Numbered from the stretch's first letter, positions 43,119-51,993 are shown. The stretch: DNA of 57,583 nt from Cytobacillus oceanisediminis (GCF_003182355.1 NZ_QGTW01000024.1:1-57583), one strand, 5' to 3'. The notes: generated by a model not told the origin, from the sequence alone. Translations and numbers: made by a program.

Positions 43119-43961
43119 TTAAAAGGGAATCCCATAACCAAAAGCACCCTCTACAAGACACGTCTTTGCCGCAAACTTGGCCCCTTCCTCCATACTGTTT
43201 TGGAGGAGGGTGGCTTCCTGAATTTCAGGGTTTTCTTTTTTTTCAGAAAGATAATGTAAGATAAATGCAGTAAAAAAGGAATCTCCGGCACCGAGTGTAT
43301 CAACCGGCTGCACAAAGTGCGGCTCCTGGCGGTAAAAGGATTGACCGTTATAGACAATCGAGCCGCGTGAGCCCATTGTGCCCAATACTAATTTACTCCC
43401 ATAGGAATGGGCACGTTTTAATAGATTCTCTACTTCCTCTTCGGCCAATTGCCCGCATGAGAGTAAGCTTATATCGATATGAGAGCAATTCTTCGCTAGC
43501 AATTCATCGTTATAATCACTCGAAAAATCATAGGATACCAGGATCCCGGATTCTTTTAATTTATTTAACTCTGAATCCATCTCACTATAGATGCTGCTAT
43601 GGGCAATATCAAAGCTTTTAATATATTCCAAGTCTTCTGAGCTGAGGACAATCGGATGATCCATTTGAACACCGCCCCCATTTCCACCGATGAACACCCG
43701 GTCACCATCTACTAAATCAACTGCGGCAAACCCATTTTCCCCTTCATGCTGCCGGCAGTTAGAAATGTCAACATTCAAATTTTTTAAGGTGGCAATAATA
43801 TGCTCTGCGGCCCGATCATTGCCGAACACTCCAAGATAGGCTGCCTCAATCCCTAACTGCTTCGCATAGACACTGAAATTCAAGGCATTTCCGCCTGGAT
43901 ACATCGTTTTTTTATAAACATATTTATCAACCACATTATCTCCAACACCGATTACCTTCAT
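43119..43961 (-). CDS. frlD: Fructosamine kinase FrlD-like (PfkB family)
   Basis: 280 residues of the ribokinase/PfkB family. The N-terminal signature is MKVIGVGDNVVDKYVYKKTMYPGGNALNFSV in outline, and the C-terminal signature DTLGAGDSFFTAF holds the catalytic Asp. Its length and start closely recall E. coli and Bacillus FrlD, which phosphorylate fructoselysine-type compounds at O6. ATG 43961 has GGAGG eight bases upstream; the TTG at 43976 overlaps that site. The GntR operator at 43987-43998 stands 26 bases before the ATG, so repression of this transcript is direct. Confidence 0.87.
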   Translation of the reverse strand: MKVIGVGDNVVDKYVYKKTMYPGGNALNFSVYAKQLGIEAAYLGVFGNDRAAEHIIATLKNLNVDISNCRQHEGENGFAAVDLVDGDRVFIGGNGGGVQMDHPIVLSSEDLEYIKSFDIAHSSIYSEMDSELNKLKESGILVSYDFSSDYNDELLAKNCSHIDISLLSCGQLAEEEVENLLKRAHSYGSKLVLGTMGSRGSIVYNGQSFYRQEPHFVQPVDTLGAGDSFFTAFILHYLSEKKENPEIQEATLLQNSMEEGAKFAAKTCLVEGAFGYGIPF

Positions 43962-43986
43962 GAAAAAAACCTCCAAATCTCACTTT

Positions 43987-43998
43987 TGGTATATACCA
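43987..43998. promoter_or_regulatory. GntR operator upstream of frlD
   Basis: TGGTATATACCA followed by TTT, the second of three copies. It lies between the end of the gntR gene and frlD, overlapping the probable frlD promoter. Confidence 0.8.
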
Positions 43999-44027
43999 TT
44001 TAAACTAAGTTGAAATGATTTTAACTA

Positions 44028-44765
44028 TCATTTCAACTTTAATTCAGAATAAAACTTGACTATATCACTTCTCGTTAAGGACGTGGAGAATTCTATTTCC
44101 TTTTCATTGGTATCAAAAGCAACTGCTTCTTGGAAGATACACGGACTCTCGGAACGTATTTTCAACAGCTTGCTCTCACTTTCATCGGAAACTGTGATCT
44201 GCATAAACTCCTTTGCCATGACAAGCACAACCCCATATTCTCTTTCTAAAATTTCATACAAAGAATCATTGTCGGTAATAATTTCATCGAGCCTAGGACA
44301 AAGCTTCTCTGGCAGGAATGATTCTTCAATCGAAATCGGAGTCTCATTAACATGCCGAAGCCGTTGAATAGCAATCATATTTTCTCCCAGGGGCAGTTTA
44401 AGCTTTTGAGCTAAATTAGGTGTGGCTTCCATTTTACGAATGGACAGAATCTGTGTGCTAGGTATTAATCCTTTACTCAGCATGTTCTTGGTAAAACTAT
44501 TAAACGTAACAAAATCCAATTGGATTTTGTTATTGTTGATAAAAGTTCCCGACCCTACACGCCGCTCCACTACACCTTCCCGCTCCAAGATCGACAAGGT
44601 ATGTCTTGCTGTCATCCGGCTGATTTGAAACTGCTCAGCCAATTCCCGTTCCGAAGGAAGCTTATCACCATGCTTAAGCTTTCCGCTTTCAATTTCATCG
44701 AGAATTTTATTTTTTAATTGTTTGTAAAAAGGAACATCCTCTTCATCTCTGATCATTCTGTTCAT
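44028..44765 (-). CDS. frlR: GntR-family regulator (HutC/UTRA type) of the fructosamine locus
   Basis: 245 residues. The winged helix-turn-helix at 10-75 has DKLPSERELAEQFQISRMTARHTL-type residues and VERRVGSGTF as the wing. A UTRA ligand-binding domain (about 95-240) contains IQRLRHVNETPISIEESFLP. It is the first gene of the locus and has its own palindromic operator 78 bases upstream, so autoregulation is likely. The ligand is presumably a phosphorylated fructosamine. Ribosome site GGGAG before ATG. Confidence 0.87.
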   Translation of the reverse strand: MNRMIRDEEDVPFYKQLKNKILDEIESGKLKHGDKLPSERELAEQFQISRMTARHTLSILEREGVVERRVGSGTFINNNKIQLDFVTFNSFTKNMLSKGLIPSTQILSIRKMEATPNLAQKLKLPLGENMIAIQRLRHVNETPISIEESFLPEKLCPRLDEIITDNDSLYEILEREYGVVLVMAKEFMQITVSDESESKLLKIRSESPCIFQEAVAFDTNEKEIEFSTSLTRSDIVKFYSELKLK

Positions 44766-44842
44766 CTCTATTTCTCCCGTATATTCACGTATTTAATCTA
44801 TATACAAAGGATATAGTATTTTTACTTCATTTGTAAATCTTG

Positions 44843-44874
44843 TTTCTTCCAATGGTATATACCATTGGAAGAAA
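44843..44874. promoter_or_regulatory. Extended GntR operator upstream of the regulator gene
   Basis: A perfect 32-bp palindrome centred at 44858.5, with the core TGGTATATACCA at 44853-44864 and matching arms TTTCTTCCAA and TTGGAAGAAA. The longer symmetry than at the other two copies suggests the strongest binding site, or a site used by a dimer of dimers. Confidence 0.82.
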
Positions 44875-44920
44875 AGCTAAGGGCATTCTATCTAGGAATT
44901 AGAGAATAGGAAATTAATTT

Positions 44921-44936
44921 TTAAGAGCGCTTACAA
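44921..44936. promoter_or_regulatory. Candidate CcpA cre site upstream of the frl regulator
   Basis: On the minus strand, TTGTAAGCGCTCTTAA matches the cre consensus except for one base. Its position upstream of the GntR gene would give glucose control of fructosamine use. The 44937-45479 stretch around it is AT-rich with no supported gene. Confidence 0.45.
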
Positions 44937-45479
44937 TCGTTTTGAAATAAAAACAGGCTCTAGGATGATGTTTACCATAGGAGATTTTTAGAATGAGGTT
45001 CATTTTGTCAGTAACTGAACAACAGTGTAGTGTTTTTATAATTATCAGAATTATTAATTAAATATATAATAATTCAATTCCACCTCCTTGTCAATATATT
45101 TTCTACTAAACAAATATCTACAATATTAGTAAAATTGACCTAACTAAGGATTGGTAATTTCACCTTGTCCCCTGTCATTGCTAGAATTCTGCCTTTAGTC
45201 TTATAAGAATAATGTCGATATTAGTCCTGATTTTCCCTAAGGCAGGTTCCGTGTGCATTAAAATGAGAGTGTAATATCATTAACAGAAATTAGAGTAATC
45301 TGGAATAATTTTTATAGTTGCTGCGATTATTTTTTTTCACTAAGAAAATGTACGAAAAAGTATCTGGAATTAAACGAAAAGTACAGCCAAAATTATATGG
45401 ATGGTATTCATGGTTGTGGAAGAATGATTTTTCGGAAAGCATTAACTCATAAAAAATAATCCTACTGAGGAGTTCAAAA

Positions 45480-46147
45480 ATGCCCAAAAAGCAGCAAAGT
45501 ATTGAAGAACTGGAGAAAGAAGAAGAGGATATTGTCTTTCGTGAAAAAGAAGAGCTTGCTCATTTTCTCAAGTATATGGACGGGCTTGAAATGGATCAAC
45601 TTGTGTTGACAATACTTTCCTATACCGGTTTACGAATTTGTGAAATATTGGCCTTAAAATGGGGGATTTAAACGAAAAACAAGGTACTATTCGAGTTACT
45701 AAAACTCTTTATAACCCTAAAAAAATATCAGCTTTTAACACCAAAGACAAAGGGCTCTGTCCGTACTATAAAGATTGATGAAATGCTAATAAACATGTTT
45801 AAGAAGCATCGACTTAAACAAAATGAGATTAAATTAAAAACAGACTTGTTTATCAAGATAACGGATTTATTTTCGCCTAAGAGGATGGACATTCACAAAT
45901 AAGAAAGTTTGTTGAGACCCGGCTTAAAAGGCTTCTGAAAAAAGCAGAAATAGAAAAAGAACATTACTCCACACTCTTTTAGACATACCCACACTTCATT
46001 ATTAAAGCTGGAGTCGGCATTAAAGAAATACAACAGCGGCTAGGATATAAGGATATTAATTCTACGATGAATATCTATTCTCATATGACCGCCAATATGG
46101 AAGAAAGGCCTCCCATCAGTTTAGCAAACTGACGAAAGGCCTCCTCC
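45480..46147 (+). pseudogene. Decayed tyrosine integrase gene
   Basis: Fragments in several plus-strand frames line up as the catalytic part of a phage/ICE-type integrase. SIEELEKEEEDIVF and LSYTGLRICEILALKW contain the first catalytic Arg. QGTIRVTKTLYNPKK, TIKIDEMLINMFKKHRLKQN and QIRKFVETRLKRLLKKAEI follow. NITPHSFRHTHTSLL holds the His-x-x-Arg, and GVGIKEIQQRLGYKDIN and MNIYSHMTANMEE hold the Tyr. At least three frameshifts and an internal TAA break it, and the N-terminal arm-binding domain is absent. It lies directly upstream of the groEL 3' end, a likely scar of a lost mobile element. Confidence 0.9.
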
Positions 46148-46261
46148 TATAGTTAGCTTCATTTCTTGTTGGATTCGGTGTTTAGAAAACGAGGACAAAT
46201 CCGAGAACAAGAAAAGCATATTAATATTTTTGACTTGATATAATTAGGTTTTAAAACCTAA

Positions 46262-47893
46262 TTACATCATGCCGCCCATTCCGCCCATGCCACCCATATC
46301 AGGCATTGCAGGAGCTGGATTTTCTTCCGGCTTGTCAGCTACAACAGCTTCTGTTGTTAAGAACATAGCCGCAACAGATCCAGCGTTTTGAAGGGCTGAA
46401 CGAGTTACTTTAGTTGGGTCAACAATACCGGCTTCGATCATGTTTACCCACTCGCCAGTAGCAGCGTTAAAGCCTGTTCCAACTGCTTCGCGCTTTAAGC
46501 GGTCAACAATGATAGAACCTTCTAAGCCTGCATTGTGAGCGATTGTGCGGACTGGCTCTTCCATCGCACGCAATACGATGTTAACACCAGTTGCTTCATC
46601 GCCTTCAGCTTCAATGGCAGCTACTTTATTGTAAACGTTTAGAAGGGCAACCCCACCGCCGGAAACGATACCTTCTTCTACAGCTGCACGTGTAGAGTTA
46701 AGGGCGTCTTCGATGCGAAGCTTGCGCTCTTTTAATTCAGTTTCAGTTGCAGCACCAACCTTAACAACTGCAACACCGCCAGCAAGCTTAGCTAGGCGCT
46801 CTTGTAATTTTTCGCGGTCAAATTCAGAAGTTGTTTCTTCCATTTGAGTGCGGATTTGGTTAACACGTCCGCCGATTTGCGCGCTGTCTCCAGCACCTTC
46901 AACGATTGTAGTGTTTTCTTTTGTAACAACAACTTTAGTAGCGCGTCCTAAAGAGTCGATTGTAGCGGACTTAAGGTCACGGCCAAGCTCTTCTGTAATC
47001 ACTTCACCGCCAGTTAGAATAGCGATGTCTTCTAACATTGCTTTGCGGCGGTCACCAAAGCCAGGAGCTTTAACAGCAACTGCATTGAAAGTTCCGCGAA
47101 GCTTGTTAACTACCAATGTAGCAAGAGCTTCACCTTCAACATCCTCAGCTACAAGCAATAGTGGCTTGCCTTGCTGTACAACCTGCTCAAGAACAGGAAG
47201 GATTTCCTGGATGCTAGTAATCTTCTTATCAGTGATTAAGATATAAGGGTTTTCAAGAACGGCTTCCATCTTATCAGAATCTGTTACCATGTATGGAGAA
47301 GCATATCCGCGGTCGAACTGCATACCTTCTACCACATCAAGCTCAGTAGTGAATCCTTTAGATTCTTCAATTGTGATAACACCGTCGTTGCCAACGCGTT
47401 CCATAGCTTCAGCAATCAATTGGCCAACTTCATTGTCAGCAGCAGAAATCGCTGCAACTTGAGCAATTGATTCCTTGTTTTCAATTGGCTTTGAAATAGC
47501 TTTTAATTCTTCAACAGCAGTAGCAACCGCTTTTTCAATACCTTTGCGGATACCCATTGGGTTAGCGCCTGCAGTAACGTTCTTTAGTCCTTCACGGATC
47601 ATCGCCTGTGCAAGAACTGTTGCAGTTGTTGTACCGTCACCAGCAACATCGTTTGTTTTGCTTGCAACTTCAGCAACAAGCTTAGCGCCCATGTTTTCAA
47701 AAGCATCTTCTAATTCGATTTCTTTCGCAATTGTAACACCATCATTAGTGATTAACGGAGAACCGAATTTTTTCTCAAGAACCACGTTGCGTCCTTTAGG
47801 TCCAAGAGTTACTTTTACTGCATTTGCAAGGGAATCTACACCGCGAAGCATCGCACGGCGAGCTTCTTCACTAAATTTAATCTCTTTAGCCAT
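46262..47893 (-). CDS. groEL: Chaperonin GroEL (60 kDa)
   Basis: 543 residues, full length. Motifs include LGPKGRNVVLEKKFGSP, DVAGDGTTTATVLAQAM (ATP site) and the Gly/Met-rich tail PDMGGMGGMGGMM. It forms the tetradecameric folding chamber with GroES as lid. It is 63 bases downstream of groES, and both are under CIRCE/HrcA control. AGGAGG precedes the ATG. Confidence 0.99.
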   Translation of the reverse strand: MAKEIKFSEEARRAMLRGVDSLANAVKVTLGPKGRNVVLEKKFGSPLITNDGVTIAKEIELEDAFENMGAKLVAEVASKTNDVAGDGTTTATVLAQAMIREGLKNVTAGANPMGIRKGIEKAVATAVEELKAISKPIENKESIAQVAAISAADNEVGQLIAEAMERVGNDGVITIEESKGFTTELDVVEGMQFDRGYASPYMVTDSDKMEAVLENPYILITDKKITSIQEILPVLEQVVQQGKPLLLVAEDVEGEALATLVVNKLRGTFNAVAVKAPGFGDRRKAMLEDIAILTGGEVITEELGRDLKSATIDSLGRATKVVVTKENTTIVEGAGDSAQIGGRVNQIRTQMEETTSEFDREKLQERLAKLAGGVAVVKVGAATETELKERKLRIEDALNSTRAAVEEGIVSGGGVALLNVYNKVAAIEAEGDEATGVNIVLRAMEEPVRTIAHNAGLEGSIIVDRLKREAVGTGFNAATGEWVNMIEAGIVDPTKVTRSALQNAGSVAAMFLTTEAVVADKPEENPAPAMPDMGGMGGMGGMM

Positions 47894-47956
47894 TTATAAA
47901 AACCTCCTCTGATTTTTAGCTCTTTATCGTTTTTAAAATCTACCGTATTTCGGCTA

Positions 47957-48241
47957 CTAGCCAATTACAGCAAGAATATCGTTTTCACGTAAAATTAAGT
48001 ATTCTTTGCCTTCGTACTTTACTTCAGTACCAGCATATTTTGAGAAGATAATGCGGTCGCCGTCAGCAACTTCAAGAGCAACGCGCTCACCATTTTCAAG
48101 AACGCGGCCAGTTCCCACAGCTACAACTTTACCTTCTTGAGGTTTTTCTTTAGCAGTGTCCGGCAGTACAATGCCGCTTGCAGTTTTTTCTTCAGTTTCA
48201 ACAAGCTCGATAATAATTCGATCACCTAGTGGCTTTAACAA
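47957..48241 (-). CDS. groES: Co-chaperonin GroES (10 kDa)
   Basis: 94 residues from a TTG start at 48241 (AGGAGG nine bases upstream), giving MLKPLGDRIIIELVE, the standard GroES beginning. The longer frame with MRRLFH would put the start within the ribosome site. The mobile loop EKTASGIVLPDTAKEKPQ is intact. First gene of the groESL operon. Confidence 0.97.
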   Translation of the reverse strand: MLKPLGDRIIIELVETEEKTASGIVLPDTAKEKPQEGKVVAVGTGRVLENGERVALEVADGDRIIFSKYAGTEVKYEGKEYLILRENDILAVIG

Positions 48242-48281
48242 GTGAAACAACCTCCTCAAATATTATGTAAATTTTTTATTA

Positions 48282-48308
48282 TTAGCACTCTCTCTAATCG
48301 AGTGCTAA
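48282..48308. promoter_or_regulatory. CIRCE operator of groESL
   Basis: TTAGCACTC, nine bases, GAGTGCTAA: an exact match to the CIRCE consensus bound by the HrcA repressor. It lies about 40 bases upstream of the groES start. A SigA-like promoter (TTGCAA, 17 bases, TAATAT on the minus strand) lies just upstream at about 48316-48345. The rest of the 48309-48554 gap holds the divergent ydiL leader and no gene. Confidence 0.97.
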
Positions 48309-48554
48309 CACAATTATTATATTAATGAATCTCATTTCTATTTGCAAGGGTGAAGCTTAAATTTTTTAAAAAAATTTGCACCGTTCAAAACACGTCAAAA
48401 TTCGACACAAACAACCTCCTAAGTATGCTTCACTTCTATTCTTTTTTGCTAAAAAATCCCAAATGCAGTGCTGAGATTTGAAACCAACTCCTTTTTAAGA
48501 GTAAAATGGCTTTAGTACATGTCTTAAAACCATCAATCTTAAGGGGTAAACATT

Positions 48555-49289
48555 TTGAAGAAGGAATACTGGATTATTTTAATAGCCTATATAGCTATGC
48601 AGCTTTCAAGTCTTTTCGGCGTTCCGCTGATCATGTTAATTGCAGACTTCCTGGGACAGAGTCCCGATAACATGCACATACTGGCGGTAGCCTACTGGCT
48701 GGTCATCAGTTTCACTATTACGTTGATTATTACGCTTCTTTTGCTGAGAAAAGAGATGAAAATAGGTTTGGCCCAAAGAGATGCTTCTTCTGCAGCAAGT
48801 GCAGTAGGCTGGGCAATTGGAGGCATATTTTTAGCGTTAATTGCTCAAGCTACAGCTGCAAGCATTGAAAACATGATCGGCGTTGAAATGGGATCTGAAA
48901 ATACACAGCAAATCATCCGGATCATAGAAGCCTCCCCTGTCGTAATCTTGATTAGTTCAGTTGTTGGGCCCATCCTGGAAGAAATCGTATTCAGGAAGAT
49001 TATTTTCGGTTCTCTTTATAAACGATTTAACTTCTTCCTATCTGCCCTGATTAGCTCTGTAATTTTTGCTCTTGCCCATTTTGAACCTGAACATATTCTT
49101 CTGTATTCGGCCATGGGCTTTACCTTTGCTTTCCTATATGTAAAAACAAAACGGATAATCGTACCGATTTTTGCCCACGTCGCCATGAATACTTTTGTTG
49201 CAATCATTCAGCTTAATCAGGGCAACCTGGAGAAGTGGTTGAAGGAAATGGAAAATGTACAAAGCTTTATCAGCTTTATCGCAGTCTAA
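48555..49289 (+). CDS. ydiL: CPBP-family intramembrane metalloprotease (YdiL-like)
   Basis: 244 residues, six to eight membrane segments. The CPBP/Abi motifs are present: EEIVFRK (Glu-Glu and Arg), FALAHFE (His) and HVAMN (His, Asn). They indicate a Rce1-like glutamic intramembrane protease. The start is TTG with AAGGGG eight bases upstream. It is divergent from groESL and followed by ydiK, as in B. subtilis. Natural substrate unknown. Confidence 0.9.
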   Translation: MKKEYWIILIAYIAMQLSSLFGVPLIMLIADFLGQSPDNMHILAVAYWLVISFTITLIITLLLLRKEMKIGLAQRDASSAASAVGWAIGGIFLALIAQATAASIENMIGVEMGSENTQQIIRIIEASPVVILISSVVGPILEEIVFRKIIFGSLYKRFNFFLSALISSVIFALAHFEPEHILLYSAMGFTFAFLYVKTKRIIVPIFAHVAMNTFVAIIQLNQGNLEKWLKEMENVQSFISFIAV

Positions 49290-49428
49290 CGGGCAGTAAG
49301 CCAACACTATCGATTTCGGTAATAGGACGAGGTACGATTATGATGGCCAACTGCCCGTAAAGGCCCGATTTGTTCATCTAACACTCAGCGAAAAAAAACG
49401 CTTCGCTGGGTGAAGTTTCACTTTATTG
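49289..49428. repeat. Palindromic intergenic repeat between ydiL and ydiK
   Basis: An outer inverted pair, ACGGGCAGT (49289-49297) and ACTGCCCGT (49350-49358), is followed by a second hairpin, CAGCGAA/TTCGCTG (about 49385-49408), and the tail GAAGTTTCACTTTATTG (49412-49428). The tail and hairpin type recur at 51994-52039. It resembles small mobile intergenic repeats I recall from Bacillaceae genomes. The ydiK ribosome site follows immediately, so ydiK expression may be affected. Confidence 0.5.
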
Positions 49429-49438
49429 GAGGATTTTA

Positions 49439-49642
49439 ATGAGAAGCACACCTTTGTTTTCGGGCATCGTTTACATTCTGCTGGGATGTCTTTTTACCTT
49501 TATAGCCATTCAGAATATACAGCGTGAAGAAGCATGGGGATTCTTCACTTATTTTCTGATCATCATTGCCACATTCGATTTTGGCACCGGCCTGCGAATG
49601 GTTGGCTTCCATTTTAAATTGAAGAATAAAAATAAAAAATGA
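49439..49642 (+). CDS. ydiK: YdiK-like small membrane protein (DUF4305)
   Basis: 67 residues with two hydrophobic segments (LFSGIVYILLGCLFTFIAI and FFTYFLIIIATFDFGTGL) and a lysine-rich end. Size, sequence character and position next to ydiL match B. subtilis YdiK. GGAGG six bases before ATG. Function unknown. Confidence 0.85.
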   Translation: MRSTPLFSGIVYILLGCLFTFIAIQNIQREEAWGFFTYFLIIIATFDFGTGLRMVGFHFKLKNKNKK

Positions 49643-49663
49643 GCCTGAAATAAGGCTCATTTT
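49636..49663. terminator. Bidirectional terminator between ydiK and tatC
   Basis: AAAATGAGCC with GGCTCATTTT around a seven-base loop, with T runs on both strands. It serves two convergent genes. Confidence 0.9.
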
Positions 49664-49666
49664 TTG

Positions 49667-50422
49667 TTATGATTGTTCGCTTTCGATTTCCTGCAGCTTC
49701 TCTGCTTCCAATACTTTTTTATAGGAAATGCGAGAGATAAAAATACTGACTTCATATAAAAGCAGCAGCGGTATCGTGACCATCATATGGGATAAAAGAT
49801 CCGGCGGTGTAATAAAGGCTGCTATTACTACTAATACAAAGTAAGCATATTTCCGTATTTTCACCAAATACATTGGCGTGACAATCCCCAGCCTTGTTAA
49901 AAACATGACCACAACTGGAAGCTGGAACAGCACTCCGAATGGAATGGTCAGCTGGAAAAGAAATTGAAAATATTCATTTATCCCGATTACTTGATTGATA
50001 TCCAGCCGATTGGCAATTGAAGTCATGAACTCGACTACAAATGGAAATAAAATAAAATAAGCGAATGCGATTCCGCCGACAAATAGAATAACAGAAACGG
50101 GTATATAACTAAGTGTTACTTTCCGCTCTTTATCTGATAGCCCCGGACTGATAAACGCCCATAGCTGATATAAAATCACTGGTGATGTAATAATAAAAGC
50201 GATCAGGAAAGCAAATTGCATATAAATTTTAACCGGATCGGTTAACCGGAAAGCATTCATCGTCAGTTCCTTCGCTTCATCCGCTTTTTGCAAATATACA
50301 ATCAGCGGCTCAGCCAGGAAAAAGCTAAATATCACAGCGATAAAGAAAAAGATGACTGAAATAACAATCCTTTTTCTTAGCTCGCCTATATGTTCATATA
50401 TCGTCATATCATTATGACTCAT
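49667..50422 (-). CDS. tatC: Sec-independent protein translocase TatC
   Basis: 251 residues with six membrane helices. N-terminal HIGELRKRI, the loop FISPGLSDKER and PVVVMFLTRLG are family hallmarks. It forms the Tat substrate receptor with TatA. It is encoded 16 bases after tatA and corresponds in position to tatCy of B. subtilis. The extended C-terminus is hydrophilic (KKVLEAEKLQEIESEQS). Confidence 0.95.
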   Translation of the reverse strand: MSHNDMTIYEHIGELRKRIVISVIFFFIAVIFSFFLAEPLIVYLQKADEAKELTMNAFRLTDPVKIYMQFAFLIAFIITSPVILYQLWAFISPGLSDKERKVTLSYIPVSVILFVGGIAFAYFILFPFVVEFMTSIANRLDINQVIGINEYFQFLFQLTIPFGVLFQLPVVVMFLTRLGIVTPMYLVKIRKYAYFVLVVIAAFITPPDLLSHMMVTIPLLLLYEVSIFISRISYKKVLEAEKLQEIESEQS

Positions 50423-50438
50423 AACTATTCATCCTAAC

Positions 50439-50609
50439 TTACTTAGCATCTTTTTTATCGTCATCCTCCGCTAAGCCTTTTGCTGCGTTTTTAAATTCAC
50501 GTAGAGTACTCCCCGCTGCTCTTCCCAATTCCGGAAGTTTCTTTGGGCCAAAAATCACTAATGCAATTAAGATAATGAGTATGAGGCTTCCAGGTCCAAG
50601 ATTCATCAT
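50439..50609 (-). CDS. tatA: Tat translocase subunit TatA (TatAy-like)
   Basis: A short gene of 56 codons. The product begins MMNLGPGSLILIILIALVIF and continues GPKKLPELGRAAGSTLREFK, then ends in an acidic/lysine tail. One membrane helix, the FGPKKLPELGR hinge and an amphipathic helix define TatA. Two ATGs in tandem (50609 and 50606) follow GGGGAGG. Adjacent to tatC and co-transcribed with it, as tatAy-tatCy. Confidence 0.95.
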   Translation of the reverse strand: MMNLGPGSLILIILIALVIFGPKKLPELGRAAGSTLREFKNAAKGLAEDDDKKDAK

Positions 50610-50683
50610 TGCCGCACACCTCCCCTTACCTATAATAGCGAATCCATAACAATCTTCAAGTATTTTCTTTTGGAATGCAGGGC

Positions 50684-51328
50684 TTACGTTTCTGCCGGAT
50701 AATTTTTCAAGAAGTAAACCAGTGACTGCAATTCAACAGCCAGGTCTATATGGTGAATCCGAATGGACGACGGCACAGTCAGCCTGGCAGGCGTAAAATT
50801 CAGGATGCCTTTAATTTTAGCTTTAACCATCCGATCTGTAATCGCCTGGGCAGGCGGTGCCGGAACTGTTAAGATAGCCACCTGAATATCATTTTCTTCA
50901 ATGACCTTTACCAGGTCATCCATATGATAGACAGGCACATCTCCTATCTTTGTCCCTACCTTGTTCTCGTCCACATCAAAAGCAACTTCTATCTTTGTAT
51001 TATTATTCTTGAGAAAATTATAATTTAAAAAGGCTGTCCCTAAATTACCTACTCCGACCAAAGCGACTTTAGTCAGTTCATCCTGATCTAGGGTTTTACG
51101 GAAAAAGGATAGCAGATAATTTACATTATAGCCGTAACCTTTTTTCCCTAACGCACCAAAGTAAGAAAAGTCCCGGCGGATTGTTGCCGAATCCACCTTA
51201 ACCGCTTCACTGAGTTCCGCTGATGATACCCTTTGTTTCCCTGAGGAGTGGAGGTTTTTAAGAAAGCGATAATATAAAGGAAGCCGTTTAGCTGTGGCTT
51301 GCGGTATTTTCATTGGTTCATTGGCCAT
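50684..51328 (-). CDS. rex: Redox-sensing transcriptional repressor Rex
   Basis: 214 residues. The N-terminal winged helix contains SSAELSEAVKVDSATIRRDFSYFG. The C-terminal Rossmann domain has VALVGVGNLGTAFLNY for NADH. A C-terminal swapped helix completes the dimer fold. Rex senses the NADH/NAD+ ratio and represses fermentation and anaerobic respiration genes. GGAGA precedes ATG. Position between moaC and tatAC is as in B. subtilis. Confidence 0.97.
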   Translation of the reverse strand: MANEPMKIPQATAKRLPLYYRFLKNLHSSGKQRVSSAELSEAVKVDSATIRRDFSYFGALGKKGYGYNVNYLLSFFRKTLDQDELTKVALVGVGNLGTAFLNYNFLKNNNTKIEVAFDVDENKVGTKIGDVPVYHMDDLVKVIEENDIQVAILTVPAPPAQAITDRMVKAKIKGILNFTPARLTVPSSIRIHHIDLAVELQSLVYFLKNYPAET

Positions 51329-51354
51329 TCGTACATCTCCGTCCCTATGATGTA

Positions 51355-51837
51355 TTAGTCTCTTTTAAAATCTCCGTTTTTCCCGCCTGTTTTTTCTATT
51401 AAAAAGGTTGGTCCGATTATCATTCCTTTATCTACTGCTTTACACATATCATAAACAGTTAGAGCACAAACAGAAGCTGCTGTTAACGCTTCCATTTCCA
51501 CACCCGTATTTCCTTTTGTCTTTACAGAAGCAGTGATGAGCAGAATATATTCTTCCTGCCCGGTTTTCCATGAAAAAGAAATATCCACGCCAGTCAGCGG
51601 CAGCGGATGACACATCGGAATAATATCCCATGTCTTCTTGCTGGCCATGATGCCGGCAACCTGTGCAACAGAAAGCACATCCCCTTTTTTCATAGTATTG
51701 GATGTAATCTTTTCATATATTTCTTTATTAACAGTTATGCTTGATTGGGCAATGGCTGTCCGCGCTGTTTCAGGCTTGTCGCTGACATCCACCATTTTTG
51801 CTCTGCCCTCTTGATTAAAATGGGTAAAATCCGCCAT
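51355..51837 (-). CDS. moaC: Cyclic pyranopterin monophosphate synthase MoaC
   Basis: 160 residues from ATG 51837. Characteristic stretches: MADFTHFNQEGRAKMVDVSDK, IIPMCHPLPLTGVD, GNTGVEMEALTAASVCALTVYDMCK and IEKTGGKNGDF in outline. It converts 3',8-cyclo-GTP to cPMP in molybdenum cofactor synthesis, after MoaA. GAGAGGTG stands upstream; the longer frame to 51945 has only basic, unconserved residues. It is the only moa gene in the window. Confidence 0.96.
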   Translation of the reverse strand: MADFTHFNQEGRAKMVDVSDKPETARTAIAQSSITVNKEIYEKITSNTMKKGDVLSVAQVAGIMASKKTWDIIPMCHPLPLTGVDISFSWKTGQEEYILLITASVKTKGNTGVEMEALTAASVCALTVYDMCKAVDKGMIIGPTFLIEKTGGKNGDFKRD

Positions 51838-51964
51838 CAAAAAACACCTCTCTCCAAAATCATACACTATTTTACCCCATCTTTGTACGTGCTTTGTATG
51901 CTTCTTCACATATTTCTTTACTATTTTCCTATAAAATATTTCCATTCAGCACCTGCAGGATAAA

Positions 51965-51986
51965 AGGCCTGCCTCCGGGCGGGCCT
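51965..51986 (-). terminator. Stray terminator-like hairpin upstream of moaC
   Basis: AGGCC-C-GCC (51986-51978) pairs with GGC-A-GGCCT (51973-51965) and is followed by TTTTA on the minus strand. No minus-strand gene ends here: the next is divergent ydiF. It could be a leader attenuator of moaC-rex-tatAC or a leftover. Confidence 0.4.
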
Positions 51987-51993
51987 CAACTAA

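Noticed and set aside
45290..45487. Minus-strand frame of 65 codons next to the integrase remnant
   Set aside because: AT-rich, no ribosome site, no family resemblance; probably chance.
47475..47912. Plus-strand frame of 145 codons opposite groEL
   Set aside because: Antisense shadow in a highly codon-biased gene; no start signal.
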